From CAYJKB01 sp964370625 (GTDB taxonomy: Bacteria > Bacillota > Clostridia > Oscillospirales > Butyricicoccaceae): a stretch of DNA of 18,459 nt. The notes below the pieces were generated by a model. That model was not told where the DNA came from and did not search any database. It was given only the letters and a program-made list of their open reading frames with translations. A program made the translations under genes and the position numbers. Shown here in pieces: positions 13,939-18,459 of this stretch. The stretch is taken from the NCBI GenBank assembly GCA_964370625.1, contig CAYJKB010000041.1:1-18459 (forward strand), written 5' to 3'. Within the stretch, counting starts at the first letter, position 1, and each line of letters begins with the position of its first letter.

Positions 13939-15375
13939 ATGAAAAAATTTGATACTAGAGTACAGTATATTAAATATAGAGTTTTAAGAGAAGTCGCAAA
14001 AAATGCATGGGAAGACACTTTGCTTGAAAATTTATCTGAGATACCCAAAAAATTAATTCAAGGAAAATCTTCTACAATGAGATGTTGTGTATATAAAGAA
14101 CGTGCAATTATAGCTGAACAAGTTAAAATTGCAATGGGAGGAGACAAAAGTAATCCAAATGTAATTGAAGTTGTTGATATTGCATGTGATGAATGCCCTG
14201 TTTCAGGTTATGTAGTTACATCTTCTTGTAGGGGATGTCTTTCACATAGATGTTATGATGTATGTAAGATTGGTGCTATTTCATTTGATAAAAATCATGT
14301 AGCACGTATTGATAAAGAAAAATGTATAGATTGTGGAGCCTGTGCAAAGGTGTGTCCATATCATGCAATTATAAGCAGCAAAAGACCATGTGAGAATGCC
14401 TGCAAAGTTAAAGCTATTAAGAAAACTTCTGATAATAGTGCTGAAATCATAAATGAAAAATGTATTGCTTGTGGTGCATGTGTTTATCAATGTCCTTTTG
14501 GCTCAATCTCTGATAAATCATTTATTTTAGATACGATTAAACTGCTAAAAGAAAGTAATAATAACACAAAGCATAAAGTATATGCTGTTGTTGCACCATC
14601 TATTTCTAGTCAATTTCAACATGCAAATCTAGGTCAAGTTATTACAGGGATTAAAAAATTGGGATTTTATACCGTTATTGAGGCGGCTTTGGGTGCAGAT
14701 GCTGTAGCATTAGAAGAATCAAAAGAACTTGCAGAAAAAGGATTTTTAACAAGTTCATGCTGTCCTGCTTTTGTTATGTATATTGAAAAGAATTTTAAAG
14801 ATTTTGCAAAACATATATCACATAACTTATCGCCTATGGCACGTATAGCTAAATTTATTAAAGAGACAGATCCAACTTCAAAAATTGTGTTTATAGGTCC
14901 ATGTACTGCGAAAAAAATGGAATATCAATTAGAAAAAGTTAGGCCATATATAGATAATGTAATTACATTTGAAGAGTTGCAAGCATTATTTGATAGCAAG
15001 GAACTTGATTTATCTATACTTGATACAGATGTACTTGATAATGCATCATATTTTGGCAGAATATTTGCTAGAAGTGGCGGTTTATCTGATGCAGTTGTGC
15101 AAGCGATTAAAGAACAAGATATTGATTTTGAAATTACTGCTGAAAAATGTGATGGCATAGAAGCATGTAAGATTGCTATACTGAAATCCATGAAAAAAAT
15201 GTCAAAGTCAAACTTTATCGAAGGTATGGCATGTGTTGGCGGATGTATTGGTGGTGCAGGTTGTCTTACACATGGACCTAAAGATAAATCAGAAGTTGAT
15301 AAATATGGTATGGAAGCATATGAAAAAACACTTATGGATGCTGTGCAAATCATGAACTTTATACCTAAAAAGTAA
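13939..15375 (+). CDS. [FeFe] hydrogenase, group B-like, catalytic
   Basis: A 478-residue enzyme likely to interconvert protons and H2 with ferredoxin. The H-cluster motifs are complete: TSSCCPAF (271-278) with C274 as proton relay and C275 as ligand, GPCTAKK (320-326) with C322, and EGMACVGGC (428-436) with M430, C432 and C436. Two ferredoxin motifs lie at C129-C139 and C175-C185. A third cysteine set (C97, C100, C105, C109 plus C151, C155) could bind another cluster, and C83/C86 form an isolated pair. EGMACVGGCIGGAG and the N-terminal extension resemble group B enzymes rather than the bifurcating HydABC type. It starts 13 bases after the phosphatase (AAGAAGGA at 13926-13933). In Ruminococcus albus a similar non-bifurcating hydrogenase is co-transcribed with HydS. 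No clear terminator follows. Confidence 0.9.
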   Translation: MKKFDTRVQYIKYRVLREVAKNAWEDTLLENLSEIPKKLIQGKSSTMRCCVYKERAIIAEQVKIAMGGDKSNPNVIEVVDIACDECPVSGYVVTSSCRGCLSHRCYDVCKIGAISFDKNHVARIDKEKCIDCGACAKVCPYHAIISSKRPCENACKVKAIKKTSDNSAEIINEKCIACGACVYQCPFGSISDKSFILDTIKLLKESNNNTKHKVYAVVAPSISSQFQHANLGQVITGIKKLGFYTVIEAALGADAVALEESKELAEKGFLTSSCCPAFVMYIEKNFKDFAKHISHNLSPMARIAKFIKETDPTSKIVFIGPCTAKKMEYQLEKVRPYIDNVITFEELQALFDSKELDLSILDTDVLDNASYFGRIFARSGGLSDAVVQAIKEQDIDFEITAEKCDGIEACKIAILKSMKKMSKSNFIEGMACVGGCIGGAGCLTHGPKDKSEVDKYGMEAYEKTLMDAVQIMNFIPKK

Positions 15376-15401
15376 AATTACAAAATTTAACATTTGCTAA
15401 C

Positions 15402-15430
15402 TTGACTTTTTAAAATCTAAAGCATATACT
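15402..15430 (+). promoter_or_regulatory. Sigma-A promoter of the small membrane protein gene
   Basis: TTGACT (15402-15407) and TATACT (15425-15430) are spaced by 17 bases. The start codon is at 15499 after AAAGGAG (about 15482-15488). Because no terminator separates this gene from the hydrogenase, read-through from upstream is also possible. Confidence 0.75.
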
Positions 15431-15498
15431 AAATTAAAATATCGTAATAAGCATTAATTGATTTCTTTTACACATAAAACTGAAAGGAGCTGATAATA

Positions 15499-15810
15499 AT
15501 GATTAAATTAGCTATGATAATTCTATTATTAATAGTATTAATTGGATGTCAAGTTTTCTTAGCAAATAAACCCATAAGATGGTTAGGACTTGTTTTGCCT
15601 TTAATCACCTTTTTATCTTCTTGCATTTTATCAGCTTTAGCTCTTTTTAATGCTTCACTTGTTGATATAAGTACAATTATTATGCTTGTATTACTGTTTT
15701 TTATCTATAATACACCTACTACATTGTTTTTAGCTATATATTTTTTCACAAGGCATAAATATGAAAATATTATAGTTATTAAAAAAAAGAATTTTCATGA
15801 TTTAGATTAA
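15499..15810 (+). CDS. Small membrane protein, unknown function
   Basis: A 103-residue protein with three or four hydrophobic segments (about residues 3-20, 28-48, 56-70 and 73-84) and a basic C-terminal tail (RHKYENIIVIKKKNF). AAAGGAG lies about 10 bases before the ATG and the gene has its own promoter. I do not recognise the family. The sequence LIGC near residue 17 lies inside the first helix and is not a convincing lipobox. It is transcribed alone and ends at the shared hairpin 15827-15877, facing a minus-strand cluster. Confidence 0.7.
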   Translation: MIKLAMIILLLIVLIGCQVFLANKPIRWLGLVLPLITFLSSCILSALALFNASLVDISTIIMLVLLFFIYNTPTTLFLAIYFFTRHKYENIIVIKKKNFHDLD

Positions 15811-15826
15811 AACATACAATAACATA

Positions 15827-15885
15827 AAACCGACCTCCTAAGCTAGATTGCAAAGTCTAAGCTTTGGAGGTCGGTTTGGTTTTAG
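15827..15885. terminator. Long bidirectional terminator hairpin
   Basis: The outer stem AAACCGACCTCC (15827-15838) pairs perfectly with GGAGGTCGGTTT (15866-15877). Inside, AAGCTAGA (15840-15847) pairs with TCTAAGCTT (15855-15863) with one bulged base, leaving a short loop around TTGCAAA. T-rich tracts lie on both sides, so it can end the plus-strand gene stopping at 15810 and the minus-strand gene stopping at 15897. Confidence 0.82.
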
Positions 15886-15896
15886 TAATGATAAAA

Positions 15897-16313
15897 TTAA
15901 ATAGTATTAGATTTAATATGTTCTAGTTTCTTTAATAAAAAAGCAGAGGATATAAATAGGGCAATTCCTAAAACTAAATATAAAGGCATAAAGTTGTTTT
16001 GATTAAGTCCTGTTGATGATAAGTTTGAAAAATAAAGAAATGCAATAAGCAAAGAAAATATAATATTTGATATAAGATATTTACGCACAACTTTACGATT
16101 AACGGAGCTTGCATATATTTTGTATTCTAGTAGCAAAAAAACAGGTTCTAGTGAAATAATTATAATACAATAACTAAAGATTTCTCGTGTTATGTCATTT
16201 GTTGCAAAAGGTAGTATATTGATATAATATACAGTTACAATTAAAATAAAAACCATAGTTACAAGCAATAGCGTCAATATATTTATTCTAAATAAATCTT
16301 GTTTCTTTAACAT
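15897..16313 (-). CDS. Four-TM membrane protein, immunity candidate
   Basis: A 138-residue hydrophobic protein with four likely helices (about residues 11-33, 44-64, 82-97 and 109-125) and basic loops (SSVNRKVVRKY). GGGAG (16328-16324, minus strand) lies 10 bases before the ATG. It follows the secreted-protein gene by 35 bases in the same direction and is the last of the run, ending at the long hairpin. No family is recognised. A small polytopic protein encoded directly after a secreted, possibly antimicrobial protein is the usual layout for an immunity protein. That is inference from context; a general membrane protein is equally compatible with the sequence. Confidence 0.65.
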   Translation of the reverse strand: MLKKQDLFRINILTLLLVTMVFILIVTVYYINILPFATNDITREIFSYCIIIISLEPVFLLLEYKIYASSVNRKVVRKYLISNIIFSLLIAFLYFSNLSSTGLNQNNFMPLYLVLGIALFISSAFLLKKLEHIKSNTI

Positions 16314-16348
16314 AAATTAATCACTCCCAGTTAAAATGAAATGTAATG

Positions 16349-17050
16349 TTAAGGCATATATGTTCTTGTTTCTTTATACCATGTTTCGTGAGCTCTTATT
16401 CCTTGATAAGATCTATCAGAGTATAAAGACATATCATGCCTTTCTACACTTAGAGATGAATTTATACTTAATCCATAAACTCTATGTACATAAACATCAC
16501 TTTTATAAGACAAATGTTCTGAATAAGGTGAACTTCTGACTATTGCACTCACCAAGTTTCTAAAAGCATGTGTTGCGACAGTTGGCAAACCAAGAACTTG
16601 AAGAATGATTCGTATAATTGAAGTCAATGTTATTTGATGAATTGCTTGTGATAATTGAATATCAAAATTACGATCTGTTCTTAAATATCTAACATAGTCG
16701 CTTGAACTTCCAAATGGAACTGTCTGTGTCCACCGTTGTTGTATTGATACTGGTGCATGTTGAATTTGCTCACCATTAATATATGGAGTATAAATCTGTG
16801 AAGGTGATTTGTTTGACACTTTGACTTCCTTATCATTAAGAACAATTTTTCCATTGTCATAAATCACAAGTTCATCATGAATATCACCCTCATATATATT
16901 ATAGATCGTCATATCGCCAATCTTTTTAGAAAAAATCTTTGGGATAGGGTGATTGCTTGATATGCCATCTACAGCATAAACATTAGCCAACATACTAAAA
17001 ATCATTGTAAATACTAACATAAGTGATATAATTTTTCTGGATTTTAACAT
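16349..17050 (-). CDS. Secreted protein, geobacillin-26-like (tentative)
   Basis: A 233-residue exported protein. The signal peptide MLKSRKIISLMLVFTMIFSM continues to a likely cleavage after VYA (residue 26). The mature part has no cysteine. It has a strand-rich region (about 40-125, with RWTQTVPFGSSSDYVRYL), a hydrophobic amphipathic segment (about 136-171, SIIRIILQVLGLP) and a strand-rich, Tyr- and Ser-rich end. The order W...FGSSSDYV, then a hydrophobic helix, then a Tyr-rich tail recalls secreted proteins annotated as the geobacillin-26 bacteriocin family; I am working from memory and hold this loosely. GGAG (17062-17059, minus strand) precedes the ATG. The gene follows a small secreted beta-rich protein by 103 bases and precedes a four-TM protein by 35 bases. 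Confidence 0.6.
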   Translation of the reverse strand: MLKSRKIISLMLVFTMIFSMLANVYAVDGISSNHPIPKIFSKKIGDMTIYNIYEGDIHDELVIYDNGKIVLNDKEVKVSNKSPSQIYTPYINGEQIQHAPVSIQQRWTQTVPFGSSSDYVRYLRTDRNFDIQLSQAIHQITLTSIIRIILQVLGLPTVATHAFRNLVSAIVRSSPYSEHLSYKSDVYVHRVYGLSINSSLSVERHDMSLYSDRSYQGIRAHETWYKETRTYMP

Positions 17051-17153
17051 AATATTGTCTCCTTTTTATAAATATGAGGTTAATAAATTGTCTAAAAGTT
17101 GAAAATATGATTTCGTTTTCCATTGGTATCACTCTATCTTTCTAAAATATATA

Positions 17154-17567
17154 TTATGGTAATGTTACACTATTTGATGTTAATGTAATAAAATCATCAC
17201 CTACGTTTACAACTAATTTTGCACGATATTTAGAACCTGATACGCCTGTATAAGTTTTAGTAGTGCTAACTGTGCCTGTTTGACTAATTGACAAAGATTT
17301 AACACTAGACCATCTACCATTTCGGTTTTGCTCGATATAAACATTACCTGAAGTACGTGTAGATGAAACACGAGGAATAATAGTAATCTTTACACTAAGC
17401 ATGGTTGATGAATTACTAATTGATAGAATTGCATCTCGTGCATCAACATATTCTGAAATATCCACAGGGCGGATAATTTCCGAGAGTTGTGCATTTGTAA
17501 TGATAAAGTTTGAGGTTAACATAATTGCTAAAATAAAAATTGAAATTAATTTTTTGCATTGTTTCAT
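17154..17567 (-). CDS. Small secreted beta-rich protein
   Basis: A 137-residue protein with an N-terminal signal peptide (residues 1-26, cleavage after TNA). The mature part of about 110 residues has alternating Ser/Thr-rich strands, including VYIEQNRNGRWSSVKSLSI and YTGVSGSKYRAKLVV. This pattern is seen in small Ig-like or fibronectin-like secreted domains common in Clostridia. The ATG at 17567 is chosen because AAGGAGGG (minus strand, about 17582-17575) is 7 bases before it; an in-frame ATG 30 bases further upstream has no such site. No cysteines are present. The function is unknown. It shares strand and likely transcript with the secreted protein at 16349-17050, so the two may be released together. 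Confidence 0.65.
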   Translation of the reverse strand: MKQCKKLISIFILAIMLTSNFIITNAQLSEIIRPVDISEYVDARDAILSISNSSTMLSVKITIIPRVSSTRTSGNVYIEQNRNGRWSSVKSLSISQTGTVSTTKTYTGVSGSKYRAKLVVNVGDDFITLTSNSVTLP

Positions 17568-17620
17568 AATAAAACCCTCCTTGGATTTATCCACCAAAAA
17601 TTTATCTTCCTACTATAGAA

Positions 17621-17636
17621 ACGATTAACAAATCGT
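17621..17636. promoter_or_regulatory. Inverted repeat upstream of the small secreted protein
   Basis: ACGATT (17621-17626) and AATCGT (17631-17636) form a perfect 6-bp inverted repeat with spacer AACA. On the minus strand it lies just before a TATAGT sequence (17617-17612) that could act as a -10 box, so it could be an operator for the secreted-protein genes. No -35 match is present. Confidence 0.35.
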
Positions 17637-17667
17637 ATTTGTGACATGATTTGAAAAATTTTTTTAA

Positions 17668-18459
17668 TTAATAAATAACATTCTCAGCTATTTTTAAAAG
17701 TTCATCAGAACTGATTGTTCCATATAGATGAATTGAAATATTTTCTACAGAAAAAACAATAAAATTATCAGCTGTTAGTTTTGAATTAATTTCTCTCATA
17801 ACAGTCCATCTGTATGCGATATTTCCGTTCAAAATAAATTCTTCAATAGTTGCACCCTCTGTGTCTAGTGAACTAACTCCATTACCTATTGATATAGTAC
17901 CTGCAAAATCAGTCTGATTTTTATTTTCATATCTGAAAAAAATATCAACTTCATCTTCGATATATTCAGTAAGTTCATACCCATCAGGTATATATGAAAG
18001 AGTGAAATCACTGACTTTATATTCGGAAGTAGAACTAGAATTATTGATAAAAATAGAGTGTTCATCAAATGTTTCAATAAAAAAATTAGACACAATCTCA
18101 CGAACTTCGGCACTAACAAGCATTGCAGATGTCAAACCAAAAAAGATGATAAAAAGCGATGCTACAAGCCTTTTTGCAATAAATAGTAAAATGTTATTAG
18201 ATTTTTGAGGGGTAGGGGATAGAGGGACATCATGTATATCATTATCTAATACATATGTTAAAACATTATCTAAATCTTGGCTTGAAATAACTTCGTTTTC
18301 ATGAAATTTAAGTGTCTCACTAAGAAATATAGTCCAAAAACTAGCTATCCCACGTGCATATTTTACATCATACATTATTTCAGTTTGTTCAGGGGTTAAA
18401 TTAAAGCTATACTTCGCACTTAAAACAAATTGAATTTTTAAAGGCAAACTTGAAACAGC
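17668..18459 (-). CDS. DUF4367-like membrane protein (5' end outside window)
   Basis: The reading frame stays open to the window edge, so this is a partial gene of at least 263 residues; the TTG at 18447 has no ribosome binding site and is unlikely to be the start. The visible order is a cytoplasmic region of about 90 residues, one TM helix (KRLVASLFIIFFGLTSAMLV), then an extracellular domain with FTLSYIPDGYELTEY, IAYRWTVM and a final SSDELLKIAENV. That C-terminal pattern is typical of DUF4367, found in Clostridia and often attached to anti-sigma-like membrane proteins. The N-terminal part is not a ZAS domain I can recognise. It may be a membrane-bound regulator paired with an ECF sigma factor just beyond the window; that is inferred from the family. 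Confidence 0.72.
   Translation of the reverse strand, partial: AVSSLPLKIQFVLSAKYSFNLTPEQTEIMYDVKYARGIASFWTIFLSETLKFHENEVISSQDLDNVLTYVLDNDIHDVPLSPTPQKSNNILLFIAKRLVASLFIIFFGLTSAMLVSAEVREIVSNFFIETFDEHSIFINNSSSTSEYKVSDFTLSYIPDGYELTEYIEDEVDIFFRYENKNQTDFAGTISIGNGVSSLDTEGATIEEFILNGNIAYRWTVMREINSKLTADNFIVFSVENISIHLYGTISSDELLKIAENVIY

Noticed and set aside
14925..15353. Minus-strand open frame of 142 codons opposite the second hydrogenase
   Set aside because: It is a mirror of a real coding region with intact catalytic motifs, has no ribosome binding site, and shows only low-complexity Ser/Ile-rich sequence.
15499..15560. Lipoprotein signal in the 103-residue membrane protein
   Set aside because: The cysteine at residue 17 lies in the middle of a TM helix and more TM segments follow, so it is a polytopic membrane protein.
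16336..16539. Plus-strand open frame opposite the secreted protein
   Set aside because: It is antisense to the C-terminal end of a signal-peptide-bearing gene and has no ribosome binding site.

Overview
This is an AT-rich window (low GC, strong Shine-Dalgarno sites, sigma-A type promoters) from an anaerobic, Gram-positive, endospore-forming lineage. It is most likely a member of the Clostridia. The reasons are a SpoVM-like sporulation peptide, two [FeFe]-hydrogenase-family proteins, an S-layer-homology (SLH) surface protein, a YtrA-type GntR regulator and a DUF4367-like protein. I cannot name the genus.

Layout. (1) 1-867: the 3' end of a tRNA-Arg(ACG) with its terminator, then a monocistronic iron-sulfur flavoprotein/NADPH-dependent FMN reductase-like gene with its own promoter and terminator. 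(2) 929-4458: an ABC-transporter operon of four genes (GntR/YtrA-type repressor, six-TM permease, membrane-anchored extracytoplasmic protein, ATPase). Its promoter carries two tandem copies of an AGTGTA-N12-TACA operator, one overlapping the promoter core and one just downstream, so the operon is probably autorepressed. (3) 4457-4685, minus strand: two micro-genes with strong ribosome binding sites, a 46-residue two-TM hairpin protein and a 22-residue SpoVM-like peptide. (4) 4896-10517: a tightly packed signalling operon of an MBL-fold hydrolase, a GAF plus HD-GYP phosphodiesterase, a CHASE2 membrane class III adenylate cyclase, and a secreted six-bladed NHL propeller with three SLH domains. 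The first three genes overlap (ATGA, TAATG). It looks like one module that makes and degrades cyclic nucleotides, with a wall-attached extracellular partner. (5) 10771-15375: a hydrogen-sensing operon of a thioredoxin-like [2Fe-2S] protein, a HydS-type sensory [FeFe] hydrogenase with a PAS domain, a SpoIIE/PP2C-like phosphatase with an unusual C-terminal domain, and a second, apparently catalytically complete [FeFe] hydrogenase. A near-consensus Rex operator lies across the -10 box, linking expression to NADH/NAD+. (6) 15402-18459: a small membrane protein on the plus strand, a long bidirectional hairpin, and then four minus-strand genes. These are a DUF4367-like membrane protein cut by the window edge, a small secreted beta-rich protein, a secreted protein resembling geobacillin-26-type proteins, and a four-TM protein that could be its immunity partner.

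The most interesting items are the Rex-box-controlled H2 sensor/phosphatase/hydrogenase operon, the cyclic-nucleotide operon with an SLH-NHL surface protein, the SpoVM micro-operon with its hairpin companion, and the secreted/immunity-like cluster on the right. No insertion sequence, CRISPR array or phage gene was seen.
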